A stretch of 64,000 bases of DNA from Streptomyces spiroverticillatus (lineage in GTDB: Bacteria; Actinomycetota; Actinomycetes; Streptomycetales; Streptomycetaceae). Below the pieces are notes generated by a model. That model had not been told where the DNA came from. It saw nothing but the letters and a program-made list of their open reading frames with translations, and did not search any database. Below, piece after piece: positions 16,175 through 25,079 of the stretch. Location: the NCBI GenBank assembly GCA_014650415.1, contig BMUX01000018.1, forward strand, positions 62,001-126,000, written 5' to 3'. A program made the position numbers and the translations under genes. Each line of letters opens with the position of its first letter. The stretch's first letter is position 1.

Positions 16175-18769
16175 ATGCAGGCCCAGGAGATGGTCGACGG
16201 ACTCGTCCAGGGAGCGCTGGAAGCGCTCACCGCGTTCGAGGAGCTCGACCAGGAGCAGGTCGACCACATCGTCAAGAAGGCGTCGCTCGCCGCGCTCGCC
16301 GCCCACGGAGACCTGGCACAGCAGGCGGTCGAGGAGACCGGCCGGGGCGTCTTCGAGGACAAGGCGGTCAAGAACCTCTTCGCCTGTGAGCACGTCACGA
16401 ACTCCATGGCCGGTCTCAAGACCGTCGGCGTCGTCAGCCGCGACGAACTGAACGGCATCACCGAGATCGCCGAACCGGTCGGCGTGGTCTGCGCGATGAC
16501 CCCGGTCACCAACCCCACCTCGACCACCGTCTTCAAGGCGCTCATTGCCCTGAAGACCCGCAACCCGATCGTCTTCGCCTTCCACCCCTCCGCGCAGAAG
16601 TGCTCGGCCGAGGCCGCCCGCATCGTCCGCGACGCCGCCGTCGCCGCCGGAGCGCCCGCCGACTGCGTCCAGTGGATCGACACCCCGTCCATGGAGGCCA
16701 CCGGCCTCCTGATGAACCACCAGGGCGTCTCCACCATCCTGGCCACCGGTGGCAACGCCATGGTCAAGTCGGCCTACTCCTGCGGCAAGCCCGCCCTCGG
16801 TGTCGGCGCGGGCAACGTCCCCGCGTACATCCCGAAGAGCGGCAAGCTCCAGCGGGCCGTGCACGACATCGTCCTCTCCAAGGCCTTCGACAACGGCATG
16901 ATCTGCGCCTCCGAGCAGGCCGTCATCCTCGACGCCGAGGTGTACGAGGCGGGCATCGCCGAGTTCGAGCGCCTCCACGCGTACGTCCTGACGGCGGCCG
17001 AGAAGACCAAGGTCGAGGAGTTCGTCTTCGGCACCACGGCGTACGCCACCAACTGCGCCGGCGCCAAGCTGAACGCGGCCGTCGTCGGCAAGTCCCCCCA
17101 GTGGATCGCCGAGCAGGCCGGGTTCGAGGTCCCCGAGGACACCTCGATCCTCATCGCCGAGTGCGCCGAGGTCGGCTCCGCCGAGCCGCTCACCCGCGAG
17201 AAGCTCTCCCCGATCCTCGCCGCCCTCAAGGCCGACGACACCGAGCACGGGCTGCGACTGTCCGCGCAGATGGTGGAGTTCGACGGTCTCGGGCACAGCG
17301 CCGCCATCCACACCGAGGACGAGGAGCTGGCCGAGGAGTTCGGCAAGCGCGTCAAGGCGATCCGTGTCATCGTCAACGCGCCCTCCACCTTCGGCGGCAT
17401 CGGCGACGTCTACAACGCCTTCCTGCCCTCGCTCACCCTGGGCTGCGGCTCGTACGGCCACAACTCCGTCTCCAACAACGTGACCGCGGTGAACCTCCTC
17501 AACATCAAGCGGATCGGACGGCGCAACACCAACATGCAGTGGTTCAAGGTCCCGCCGAAGATCTACTTCGAGCGCAACTCGCTGCGCTACCTCGGTGAGA
17601 TGGCCGGGATGAAGCGCGTCACGATCGTCACCGACAAGACGATCAGCGCGCTGGGCTTCGTCCAGAAGGTCACCGACATCCTGAACAGCCGCGAGGACCG
17701 GATCGTCCTCCAGGTCATCGACAACGTCGAGCCCAACCCCGAGCTGGAGACCGTCCAGGCAGGTGCCGCGATGATGCGGGACTTCCAGCCGGACACGATC
17801 ATCGCGCTGGGCGGCGGCTCGCCGATGGACGCGGCGAAGATCATGTGGCTGATGTACGAGCGCCCCGAGGTCGAGTTCGCGGACACCAAGGAGAAGTTCT
17901 TCGACGTCCGCAAGCGCGCCTACAAGTTCCCGGCGCTCGGCGAGAAGGCCCAGCTCGTGGCCATCCCGACCACCTCGGGCACCGGCTCGGAGGTCACCCC
18001 CTTCGCGGTGATCTCGGACCCGAAGGCCGCCCAGAAGTACCCCCTCGCGGACTACGCCCTCACCCCGAACGTCGCGATCGTCGACCCGACGCTCCCGATG
18101 GGCCTCCCGGCGAAGGTCACCGCCGACTCCGGCTTCGACGCCCTCACCCACGCCACCGAGGCGTACGTCTCGGTCTACGCCAACGACTACACCGACGGCC
18201 TCTGCCTCCAGGCCATCAAGCTCATCTTCGAGAACCTGGAGCGGTGCGTGACGGACGGGGCCAACGACCCCGAGGCCCGCGAGAAGATGCACAACGCGTC
18301 GACCGTCGCCGGAATGGCCTTCGCCAACGCCTTCCTGGGGCTGGTGCACGCGATGGCGCACACCCTGGGCAACACCTTCCACGTCGCCCACGGCCGCACC
18401 AACGCCCTGCTGCTGCCGCACGTGATCCGGCACAACGGCCAGGTCGCCGCCAAGGCCACCCCGTGGCCGAAGGCCGAGGTCTACCAGGCCCCGGAGCGTT
18501 TCCAGGCGATCGCCGCGATGCTGGGACTCCCGGCCGCGACCCCCGCCGAGGGCGTCGAGTCCTACGCCAGGGCCGTCGAGGAGCTGCGTGCTGCGTGCGG
18601 CATCCCGGCCAGCTTCAAGGAGGAGGGCGTCGACGAGAAGGCCTTCCTGGCGGCCCTTCCGCAGCAGGCCCTCAACGCCTACGCCGATCAGTGCGCGCCG
18701 GCGAACCCGCGGATGCCGATGATCGCGGACATGAAGGAACTGATGCGCAGGGCGTACTACGGGAAGTAG
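16175..18769 (+). CDS. adhE: Bifunctional acetaldehyde-CoA/alcohol dehydrogenase
   Basis: AdhE reduces acetyl-CoA to acetaldehyde and then ethanol using two NADH, or works in reverse. The 864-residue protein has two fused domains. The N-terminal CoA-acylating aldehyde dehydrogenase carries catalytic Cys244 in FDNGMICASEQ and the VGAGNVPAYI motif. The C-terminal iron-dependent alcohol dehydrogenase (from about residue 450) carries GGGSPMDAAKIMW and metal-binding histidines in DALTHATEAY, GLVHAMAHTLG and HGRTNA. The length is near E. coli AdhE (891). The linker NMQWFKVPPKIYFERNSLRYLGEM is typical. An obligate aerobe making AdhE is notable; control by Rex explains it as a fermentative electron sink. 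A strong terminator follows. Confidence 0.95.
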   Translation: MQAQEMVDGLVQGALEALTAFEELDQEQVDHIVKKASLAALAAHGDLAQQAVEETGRGVFEDKAVKNLFACEHVTNSMAGLKTVGVVSRDELNGITEIAEPVGVVCAMTPVTNPTSTTVFKALIALKTRNPIVFAFHPSAQKCSAEAARIVRDAAVAAGAPADCVQWIDTPSMEATGLLMNHQGVSTILATGGNAMVKSAYSCGKPALGVGAGNVPAYIPKSGKLQRAVHDIVLSKAFDNGMICASEQAVILDAEVYEAGIAEFERLHAYVLTAAEKTKVEEFVFGTTAYATNCAGAKLNAAVVGKSPQWIAEQAGFEVPEDTSILIAECAEVGSAEPLTREKLSPILAALKADDTEHGLRLSAQMVEFDGLGHSAAIHTEDEELAEEFGKRVKAIRVIVNAPSTFGGIGDVYNAFLPSLTLGCGSYGHNSVSNNVTAVNLLNIKRIGRRNTNMQWFKVPPKIYFERNSLRYLGEMAGMKRVTIVTDKTISALGFVQKVTDILNSREDRIVLQVIDNVEPNPELETVQAGAAMMRDFQPDTIIALGGGSPMDAAKIMWLMYERPEVEFADTKEKFFDVRKRAYKFPALGEKAQLVAIPTTSGTGSEVTPFAVISDPKAAQKYPLADYALTPNVAIVDPTLPMGLPAKVTADSGFDALTHATEAYVSVYANDYTDGLCLQAIKLIFENLERCVTDGANDPEAREKMHNASTVAGMAFANAFLGLVHAMAHTLGNTFHVAHGRTNALLLPHVIRHNGQVAAKATPWPKAEVYQAPERFQAIAAMLGLPAATPAEGVESYARAVEELRAACGIPASFKEEGVDEKAFLAALPQQALNAYADQCAPANPRMPMIADMKELMRRAYYGK

Positions 18770-18790
18770 TCCCGGGCCCCGCCACGGCGG

Positions 18791-18820
18791 AGCGGCCGAC
18801 GGCAACTGCCGTCGGCCGCT
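18791..18820. terminator. Bidirectional hairpin terminator between adhE and AAA ATPase gene
   Basis: A perfect 14-bp stem, AGCGGCCGACGGCA with TGCCGTCGGCCGCT, has a 2-nt spacer and is followed by TTTG. It lies 22 bp after the adhE stop and just before the convergent stop at 18828. Confidence 0.85.
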
Positions 18821-18827
18821 TTGCCGT

Positions 18828-20012
18828 TCACCGCTTGGGCCAGTACCAGAGGGGCTCGTCCAGGGGGCCCTCGCGGCCCGCGACCGTCGTCTGGCCGAAG
18901 TCCTTGACCAGTTCGATGGTGTTGAGGTCGATACGGGCGCGGTGGGTGCCCTCCATGAGGGCGTCCGCGAGGGGGCGGGCGTGGGTGACCACGACCAGTT
19001 GAATCTGGCGGCTGGCGGTGAGGATCAGGTCCGCGAGGGGGCGCAGCAGGTCCGGGTGGAGGCTGGTCTCCGGCTCGTTGAGGACCAGGAGGGTGGGCGG
19101 GCGGGGGGTGAGGAGGGCGGCCACCCACAGGAGGTAGCGGAGGGTGCCGTCGGAGAGTTCGGGGGCGCCGAGCGGGCGGAGCAGGCCGTGCTGGTGGAGT
19201 TCGAGGGCGAGGCGGCCGCCGTGGGAGGTGACGGAGACCCGGCTGCCGGGGAACGCGGAGTCGATCGCCTCGTCCATCGCGGCGTGGTCGCCGATCTCGC
19301 GGATCGTCTGGAGGGCCGAGGCGAGGTCGGAGCCGTCGGCGCTCAGGACGGGGGTGCGGGTGCCGATCTGCGCCGAGCGGGCCGGGGCGTGGGCGTCGGT
19401 GCGGACGTGGTCGTAGAAGCGCCAGTTGCGGATGCGTTCGCGCAGCAGGAGGAGGTCGGGGGCGAGCTGGGGGTCCGCGAGTTCGCTGAGCATGCTGTCG
19501 TACGGGCGGATCTGGCCCTGTGAGCGGTGCCAGTCGCCGGAGGCGGTCCGGATGCGTACGGCAGGGCCCTGGCGCTCCGAGAGGAGGGCCGCCGGGCGCA
19601 GGATCGGGCCCGCCCAGGTGCACTCGCGCTTGATCTCCGGGTCGCCGCCGAACATGGAGCGCGCGTCCGGCGGCTGCTGGCCGAAGTCGATGGCGTACCC
19701 GAACTCGTCGCCCGCGAAGCCCAGGCGCAGGTTCACCGGGCCCTGGCTGACCACCCCCTGCACCGGGTAGAGCCCCTCGCGGACCGCACGGCCGAGCTTC
19801 TCCGGGCCCGCCCACAGCGTCGAGCCGAGGCCGCCCTCGCGGGCCAGGGCGGCGACCGCCCCGTTGCGGGAGGAGTCGGCGAGCAGGCGCAGCGCGCGGT
19901 AGAGGCTGGACTTGCCGGTGCCGTTCGCGCCGGTGACGACGTTGACCTGGCCGAGTTCGACGATCAGCTTGCGCAGGGAGCGGTAGTTCTCGACCGCGAG
20001 GGTGGTGATCAT
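18828..20012 (-). CDS. AAA family ATPase, RecF/OLD-like ATP-binding protein
   Basis: A 394-residue soluble SMC/RecF-type ATPase. The N-terminus MITTLAVENYRSLRKLIVELGQVNVVTGANGTGKSSL shows the classic AAA_21/23 start with a Walker A motif. The C-terminus has the signature-like LSDGTLRYL and the Walker B LLVLNEPETSLHPDLL, then the switch-like VVVTHARPLADAL. There is no inserted coiled coil of any length and no fused TOPRIM nuclease, so it differs from full OLD nucleases. The ATG at 20012 begins 2 bases after the stop of the acetate-transporter gene, so it is probably co-transcribed with it. Function is unknown; DNA- or defence-related roles are possible for this family but not shown here. Confidence 0.8.
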   Translation of the reverse strand: MITTLAVENYRSLRKLIVELGQVNVVTGANGTGKSSLYRALRLLADSSRNGAVAALAREGGLGSTLWAGPEKLGRAVREGLYPVQGVVSQGPVNLRLGFAGDEFGYAIDFGQQPPDARSMFGGDPEIKRECTWAGPILRPAALLSERQGPAVRIRTASGDWHRSQGQIRPYDSMLSELADPQLAPDLLLLRERIRNWRFYDHVRTDAHAPARSAQIGTRTPVLSADGSDLASALQTIREIGDHAAMDEAIDSAFPGSRVSVTSHGGRLALELHQHGLLRPLGAPELSDGTLRYLLWVAALLTPRPPTLLVLNEPETSLHPDLLRPLADLILTASRQIQLVVVTHARPLADALMEGTHRARIDLNTIELVKDFGQTTVAGREGPLDEPLWYWPKR

Positions 20013-20014
20013 GC

Positions 20015-20674
20015 TCAGGACTCCGGGTGTTCCTCGGGGGCCAGGAAGCGGCCCATCGGGAGGACCGGGCGGCCCCAGGTGCTGGCCAGCACCTGGCCGG
20101 CCAGCAGGTACGTCGCCCCGGCCGCCGCGCACAGCCCTGCCCAGCCCGCGACCCGGTTCCAGCCGACGATTCCCGTGAACCCGAAGCACGTCATGGCGAC
20201 GAAGACGACGAGCACGCAGGTGAAGGTGAGGAGCAGGGCGAGGTGGATGCGGAAGCAGGCAAGCCACAGGACGAACACGACGAACACCCAGGGGAGGGTG
20301 AAGAGGCCGTTCACGTCGCCGCGCAGGGCCGGGTCGGTGGCCGGCAGCACCCACTGGATGAGGACCGCCTTCGCGCACCAGAAGAGCCCGAAGCCGCCGA
20401 AGACGGTGGCGTGCCAGGTGTCGCCGCGCTGCGCCTGGAAGAGCCCGGCGAGGAGCTGTGCCAGGCCGCCGACGAAGAAGCCGACCACCGGGAGCACCGA
20501 GTGGGCGAGCTTCTCCGGGAAGACCCCCGCGTCGATCCCGGTGGCCAGGACCGTGACGACGATGAAGCCGGTCAGGCCCAGCGGACCGAGCTGGGCCTGC
20601 GCCGTGGGCTCCATCCGCTTGACGGAGACCGCCTGCGCGGCGGGGCCCGACCGGTGCGGCAGCCCCAGGTTCAC
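20015..20674 (-). CDS. Acetate uptake transporter family protein (GPR1/FUN34/YaaH, SatP)
   Basis: A small integral membrane protein predicted to move acetate or succinate with protons. Six hydrophobic segments are visible. The YaaH family patterns are GPLGLTGFIVVTVLATGID and PVVGFFVGGLAQLLAGLFQAQRGDTWHATVFGGFGLFW. The start is taken as GTG 20674, overlapping the upstream stop in a GTGA junction, giving 219 residues. An internal ATG for MEPTAQAQLG gives about 200 residues and would match other family members equally well. The gene lies between an ABC-2-like membrane protein and an AAA ATPase in a tightly packed operon. Acetate links it loosely to the nearby adhE. Confidence 0.88.
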   Translation of the reverse strand: MNLGLPHRSGPAAQAVSVKRMEPTAQAQLGPLGLTGFIVVTVLATGIDAGVFPEKLAHSVLPVVGFFVGGLAQLLAGLFQAQRGDTWHATVFGGFGLFWCAKAVLIQWVLPATDPALRGDVNGLFTLPWVFVVFVLWLACFRIHLALLLTFTCVLVVFVAMTCFGFTGIVGWNRVAGWAGLCAAAGATYLLAGQVLASTWGRPVLPMGRFLAPEEHPES

Positions 20675-21753
20675 GCGCGGCCGCCGGTGTCCAGGGTGGC
20701 CCCGCCCGTGCCGTCGGCGCGGTCGTCGGGGGCGGTGTCCTGCAGGACCTCCTCGGTGGAGGGCCTGCGCAGCGAGGCCACCGCCATCGTCACGGCCGTG
20801 CCGACGAGAGCCCACGCGGAGAGGACCAGCAGCGGGCCGGTGATGTTGTTGCCCTTGAAGTACGCGATCGAGCGCGCCACCCAGGTGGCCGCACCCGGCG
20901 GCAGCGCGGGTCCGATCGAGCGCCAGAAGCCAGGCAGCAGCGGGCCGGGGAACGCGCCGCCCGCACTCGGGTTGCCGCCGATCACGATGATCAGGATGGC
21001 CAGGCCGATGCCGACCACCCCGAAGATGCCCTGGAGGGCGAGGGTGAGCGCACCGACCGCGAAGACCGTGAGCGCGCCCAGACCCCACAGGCCCCACACG
21101 CTGCCGGGCAGGGCGCCCAGGATCGGACCGGCGATCACCGCGCCGAGCAGGCCCGAGACGATCGCGTACAGGGCCATCATCGCGAGCCGGAGGACGGCCC
21201 GCTTGCGGTTCGCCGGGCGGGCACCCGCGCTGATCGCCAGGATCGCCGCGCACAGGTAGCCGCCGACGCACCAGCCGACCACCAGGTAGAAGGAGCTGAG
21301 CCCGTTCGCGTCGCCCTTCGAGGCCGGGGCGATGTCCTTGAAGACGACCGTGCGCTGCTGCGAGGCACCGACCTTGGTGAAGATCTCCTCCAGTGCCCGG
21401 GTCTCGGCGCCGCCCTGGCCCGAGGCGACCAGGAGGGTGTCCTCGGTGCCGCCGCGCGGATTCACCAGAAGCGTGGCGTCGATGTCGCGGTTCATCATCT
21501 CGTCGCGGGCCGCCGCCTCGGAGGCCAGGGGGCGCGCGTCCAGCGGGGAGCCGGGCAGTTTGTTCAGCTGCCCGGTGAACTGCTCCGCCGCCCCGCCCGG
21601 CGCGACCACCGCCACCTTGATGTCCTGGGGCTTGGGGTGGTGCAGGGCCCCCACGTACGACGTGATGAACAGCAGTTGCAGGGCGAGGCAGCCGATGACG
21701 AGCAGTGCGGCTCGCGGGGTCACGGCGTGCTTCAACTCGTCGGCGAATTTCAT
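20671..21753 (-). CDS. ABC-2/YhgE-like multi-pass membrane protein
   Basis: A 360-residue membrane protein. An N-terminal transmembrane helix (residues about 15-37) is followed by an extracytoplasmic domain of about 130 residues (VAVVAPGGAAEQFTGQLNKL...), then about six helices packed in the C-terminal half, ending with a Asp/Thr-rich cytoplasmic tail. This topology matches YhgE/Pip-like or ABC-2-type permeases such as DUF3533 proteins. No dedicated ABC ATPase gene is present in the operon; the AAA protein downstream is not an ABC ATPase of the transport type. The ATG at 21753 starts the operon, with a 181-bp divergent promoter region before it. The transported substrate is unknown. Confidence 0.75.
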   Translation of the reverse strand: MKFADELKHAVTPRAALLVIGCLALQLLFITSYVGALHHPKPQDIKVAVVAPGGAAEQFTGQLNKLPGSPLDARPLASEAAARDEMMNRDIDATLLVNPRGGTEDTLLVASGQGGAETRALEEIFTKVGASQQRTVVFKDIAPASKGDANGLSSFYLVVGWCVGGYLCAAILAISAGARPANRKRAVLRLAMMALYAIVSGLLGAVIAGPILGALPGSVWGLWGLGALTVFAVGALTLALQGIFGVVGIGLAILIIVIGGNPSAGGAFPGPLLPGFWRSIGPALPPGAATWVARSIAYFKGNNITGPLLVLSAWALVGTAVTMAVASLRRPSTEEVLQDTAPDDRADGTGGATLDTGGRA

Positions 21754-21934
21754 GTCCCCACGCTCCCGGCGCGGTGAGTTTCCCGCAGGTGGGGTGGGCC
21801 GTACGGGTGAACGCGGAGGCGGCCTTCCGGTTGTGCGGAGTACGTGCCGGTGTGCGGCGCCCCGGCCCCTCGTGCGGGCCGACCCAGCACCGTAAGGCTG
21901 GACATGGACCTGTCAGTACGGTGAAAGGCCGCTC

Positions 21935-22984
21935 ATGAAGTTCAGCTATGTGATGCTCCCCGACTACCCGCTCCAGGACTCCCTCGCCTCGATCAGGCTC
22001 GCCGACGAGCTGGGCTTCCATGCCTGTTACGCGGCGGACGAGACCTGGCACAAGGACATGTGGTTACTGTTCGCGGCGGCCGCCGGGCAGACCCAAAGCA
22101 TCCGTTTCGGGCCGAGCCTGTCGTCCGTGGTGCTGCGCGAGCCGACCCTCATCGCGCAGTCCCTCGCCACCCTCGACGAGCTGTCCGGCGGACGCGCCGA
22201 GGGCGTGCTGTCCTGCGGGAACTTCGGGCTGCTCGCCCAGTACCGCATCGACTGGGCACGGACGAAGCCGCTGTCGCGCACCAAGGAGGCGCTGCACGTC
22301 GTGCGGACCCTGCTGGACGAGGGGGTGATCTCGTACGAGGGCGAGTTCTTCTCGTACGACGGACTCTTCACCTTCGCGCGTCCCGTCCAGGAGCGGCTTC
22401 CGGTCAAGCTCGGCGCGATGCGCGGCCCGAAGTCCTTCGAGGCGGCGGGGGAGCTGTCGGACGGCGTCCACCATGCGCTCAGCTACACGCGGGAGGCGTA
22501 CGAGTACGCCGTGAAGCACCTGAAGATCGGCGCGGAGCGGGCCGGGAAGGACTGGCGGAGTCTCGACGTCGGGGCCTGGGTGGTCTTCGCGACCGACCGT
22601 GACTCGGCGAAGGCGAAGGAGGCCGCCCGGTCGATGGTCGGCATCTACGCGTCCTCCATGCCGGAGGAGCAGCTGCGGCGCAATGGCGTCGACCCGGCCG
22701 AGCTGAAGCCGGTCATCGAGGCCATCGCGGCGGGCGACCTGGCCAAGGGCATCGAGCTGACGTCGCCGGAGGTCGCCGAGAAGCTGTCGGTGTCGGGGAC
22801 GCCCGAGGAGTGCCTGGAGAAGATCCGCACCGAGATCGAGCCCGCCGGGGTCAACCACATGATCTGCGCGATCACCGACAGCGGGCTGGTGAAGGCCTTC
22901 ACGGGGCGGGAGCTGGAGGGCGTCGCGGACGTGGACGCCCAACTCCGGCTGATCCACGAGGAGATCATGCCGCACTGGAAGTGA
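21935..22984 (+). CDS. F420-type LLM flavin/deazaflavin-dependent oxidoreductase
   Basis: A 349-residue member of the luciferase-like superfamily, with the TIM-barrel start MKFSYVMLPDYPLQDSLASIRLADELGFHACYAADE. It is like 5,10-methylenetetrahydromethanopterin reductase-type enzymes that use coenzyme F420 in actinomycetes. Family patterns are ATLDELSGGRAEGVLSCGNFG and PVKLGAMRGPKSFEAAGELSDGVHHAL near the phosphate-binding site. The C-terminal segment VSGTPEECLEKIRTEIEPAGVNHMICAI is standard. GAAAGG lies about 7 bases before the ATG. The substrate is unknown, and F420 versus FMN cannot be settled from sequence. It is divergent from the membrane-protein operon. A tandem repeat and a terminator follow. 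Confidence 0.85.
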   Translation: MKFSYVMLPDYPLQDSLASIRLADELGFHACYAADETWHKDMWLLFAAAAGQTQSIRFGPSLSSVVLREPTLIAQSLATLDELSGGRAEGVLSCGNFGLLAQYRIDWARTKPLSRTKEALHVVRTLLDEGVISYEGEFFSYDGLFTFARPVQERLPVKLGAMRGPKSFEAAGELSDGVHHALSYTREAYEYAVKHLKIGAERAGKDWRSLDVGAWVVFATDRDSAKAKEAARSMVGIYASSMPEEQLRRNGVDPAELKPVIEAIAAGDLAKGIELTSPEVAEKLSVSGTPEECLEKIRTEIEPAGVNHMICAITDSGLVKAFTGRELEGVADVDAQLRLIHEEIMPHWK

Positions 22985-23002
22985 GCGGAGTCCGGGCGCG
23001 GA

Positions 23003-23078
23003 CCGGGCAGGGGAGTGCCGCTGCGTGATCCGGGCATGGGCCGGGCAGAGGAGTGCTGCCGCGTGATCCGGGCATGGG
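23003..23078. repeat. 38-bp tandem duplication after the F420 oxidoreductase gene
   Basis: Two adjacent 38-bp units (23003-23040 and 23041-23078) differ at four positions. Each ends CGTGATCCGGGCATGGG. They are non-coding and begin 19 bp after a stop codon. The second unit runs into the terminator stem. Confidence 0.8.
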
Positions 23079-23114
23079 TGTGCCGTCCGTTCCCCCGGAA
23101 CGGACGGCACACCC
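23076..23114. terminator. 18-bp-stem bidirectional terminator
   Basis: GGGTGTGCCGTCCGTTCC and its exact complement are separated by CCC. It lies between the convergent stops of the F420 oxidoreductase and LPMO genes and is the strongest hairpin in this part of the window. Confidence 0.88.
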
Positions 23115-23128
23115 GGCTCGCACGGCCC

Positions 23129-24154
23129 TCAGCGGCCGTGGCGCCCACCGGTGGCCGACTTGCGGCGGACCGAGCCGAACATCACGGCCGCGCCCAGCGC
23201 CAGCACCGCCGCACCGCCCACCGCGATGTACGGGGTGGCGGAGTCGCCGCCGGTCTCGGCGAGGTTGTCACCGGCCGGGGCCGCGACCGGGGAGGCCGAA
23301 CCGCCCTGCGGGGCAGGGGCGTTGGCGTCCGGGGCGGCGGGGGCCGCGGGCTTCGGGGCGGCGGCGGTGGAGCCCGCGCCCGTCTTGTGGTCGTTGTCGC
23401 CGTGCCCCTTGTGCTCGACGGTCGACTTGTCGGCACCGGCGGCTATGTCCTTGTCGGACGGGGCCGAGGCGGCGGGGGCCGGGGGAGTGCCGGCGTCCGT
23501 GCCCTTGCCGCCGGTGTCCTTGCCGAAGACGACGTCGGAGCAGGTGTAGAAGGCCTCCGGGCTGTCCGAGCGCTGCCAGATGCTGTAGACGAGGTGGCGG
23601 CCGGACTTGTTGGGCACGGTGCCGTCGAAGACGTAGTCGCCGCCCTGCATCTGCGGGTCGGTGACCTTCGCGAAGGGCTTGGCCTCCAGGTCCGACCACT
23701 TCAGCGGCTTCGTCGGGTCGTAGCCGTCCTTGGTGACGTACAGCTCGAAGGAGCCCTTGTGCGGGGCGGTGCCCTTGTAGCGGAAGGTGTGCTTGCCCGC
23801 CGCCAGCTTCGAGGACGGCCAGTCGGCGCGCGGCAGGTCCAGGCCCTTGTACTTGTCGTTGCCCGCCGAGCACAGCTTGCCGTCGGGGATCAGGGCCTTG
23901 TGGTTGCCGGCGGCGTTGGCGATGTTCACCGCGTTCCAGTCGTAGAACGCCTGGACGCCGCTGGCGGCGACGGCCGCCTTGCAGGCCGCCGACTTCGGGC
24001 TCTCCGGGCCCTCCGCGTAGCAGGCGGAGACCCGGCTGACCGGGTCCGTCATCGAGCCGTGCGCGGCGGCCGGGGAAGCGGCCAGGCCGGTCAGCGCGAG
24101 CGGCGCGAGGCCGAGGGCGGCGACGGTGGCGGCTTTGCGACGAGCAGCGGTCAT
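23129..24154 (-). CDS. Sortase-anchored lytic polysaccharide monooxygenase (AA10 / CBM33)
   Basis: A copper enzyme that oxidatively cuts chitin or cellulose. ATG 24154 has AAGGAG 8 bases upstream, giving 341 residues. The signal peptide (1-31) ends AAA, so His32 becomes the N-terminal copper ligand. The second histidine of the brace is His132 (TAPHKGSFELYVT). The AA10 pattern continues with DLEAKPFAKVTDPQ and GRHLVYSIWQRSDSPEAFYTCSDVVF. A Ala/Pro/Gly linker (about 215-297) follows, then LAETG (298-302), a hydrophobic helix and a basic tail, a classic cell-wall sorting signal for Streptomyces class E sortase. Most AA10 enzymes are secreted free or carry a CBM, so wall anchoring is unusual. No sortase gene lies nearby. 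Confidence 0.92.
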   Translation of the reverse strand: MTAARRKAATVAALGLAPLALTGLAASPAAAHGSMTDPVSRVSACYAEGPESPKSAACKAAVAASGVQAFYDWNAVNIANAAGNHKALIPDGKLCSAGNDKYKGLDLPRADWPSSKLAAGKHTFRYKGTAPHKGSFELYVTKDGYDPTKPLKWSDLEAKPFAKVTDPQMQGGDYVFDGTVPNKSGRHLVYSIWQRSDSPEAFYTCSDVVFGKDTGGKGTDAGTPPAPAASAPSDKDIAAGADKSTVEHKGHGDNDHKTGAGSTAAAPKPAAPAAPDANAPAPQGGSASPVAAPAGDNLAETGGDSATPYIAVGGAAVLALGAAVMFGSVRRKSATGGRHGR

Positions 24155-24383
24155 GGTGCGGAACTCCTTGGCAGGGGACGTGTGCGCGGCCGGGGGAGAG
24201 GGGGGAGATCTCCCCCGGCCAAGCAGCACGCTAGACCCCGAAAACCGTGAAATTCCTTGCGAGGAGCGGCTGGTGGCGATCTTTATGGACCGCTTAAGGA
24301 AGCGCTCAGAGACGGTTAAGAAGGTGCCTGGAACGGGCGGTTCCGGCGATGGTCGTCGCGGTGGGCCGTGCGTCGGGCAGGGC

Positions 24384-25079
24384 TCACACCACCCACCGGT
24401 ACCGCCGCTCCGGCCGCCCCGTGCCCCCGTACCGCAGCGTCACCTCGGCCCGCCCGGTGGCGGTGAAGTACTCCAGGTACCGGCGCGCGCTCACCCGCGA
24501 CAGGGCCCCCGCCTCCGCGCACTCCGTCGCCGAAAGGCCCTCCGGATGCGCCCGCAACGTACGCTCCACCAACTCCGCCGTGTGCGCCGCCAGCCCCTTC
24601 GGCAGCTCCCGCGAGCCCGGCGGACGCGTCCCGAAGAGCTGGTCCACGTCCTCCTGCCGGGCCTGCCCGTGCACGGCCAGCGCGTCGAAACGCGTCCGCA
24701 GCGACGCCACGTGCCGCAACTGCTCGCGCAGCGCCGCCTGGTGGAAGGGCTTGATCAGGTAGTGCAGCGCCCCCGCCCGCAGCGCCGCCCGCACGACACC
24801 GGCGTCCCGCGCCGCCGTGATGAACAGGGCGTCCGCCGTCGGCCGCCCCGCGTCCAGCGCCTCCGCCGCCCGCAGCTCGCGCAGCACGTCCAGCCCGTCC
24901 ATGTCGGGCAGATACACGTCCAGGAGTACGAGATCGGGGCGCAGCCGCTCGGCCGCGCGCAGGGCGTCGGCACCGTTGTGGGCCACCCCGACCACCGTAA
25001 AACCGTCCATCGCGGACACGCAGCGGCTGTGGACCTTCGCCACCATGAAGTCGTCGTCCACGACCAGCACATTCGTCAC
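24384..25079 (-). CDS. CitB/DcuR-type response regulator, no adjacent kinase
   Basis: A two-component response regulator of 231 residues. The receiver domain has acidic residues Asp8-Asp10, phospho-acceptor Asp54 in LLDVYLPDMDG and the conserved Lys of YLIKPFH. The C-terminal domain is the winged helix of the CitB family (GLSATECAEAGALSRVSARRYLEYFTATGRAEVTLRYG), which typically controls citrate, tricarboxylate or C4-dicarboxylate uptake. It is divergent from tctC across 131 bp, so it probably regulates tctCBA. The usual neighbour is a CitA/DcuS-type histidine kinase gene; here the next gene on the strand is the LPMO, and there is no room for a kinase. The kinase may be elsewhere, or the regulator is an orphan. 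Confidence 0.88.
   Translation of the reverse strand: MTNVLVVDDDFMVAKVHSRCVSAMDGFTVVGVAHNGADALRAAERLRPDLVLLDVYLPDMDGLDVLRELRAAEALDAGRPTADALFITAARDAGVVRAALRAGALHYLIKPFHQAALREQLRHVASLRTRFDALAVHGQARQEDVDQLFGTRPPGSRELPKGLAAHTAELVERTLRAHPEGLSATECAEAGALSRVSARRYLEYFTATGRAEVTLRYGGTGRPERRYRWVV

Noticed and set aside
16121..18805. An 894-residue minus-strand ORF opposite adhE
   Set aside because: Arises from the very high third-position GC on the coding strand. It has no motif or ribosome-binding site, and AdhE on the other strand is unmistakable.
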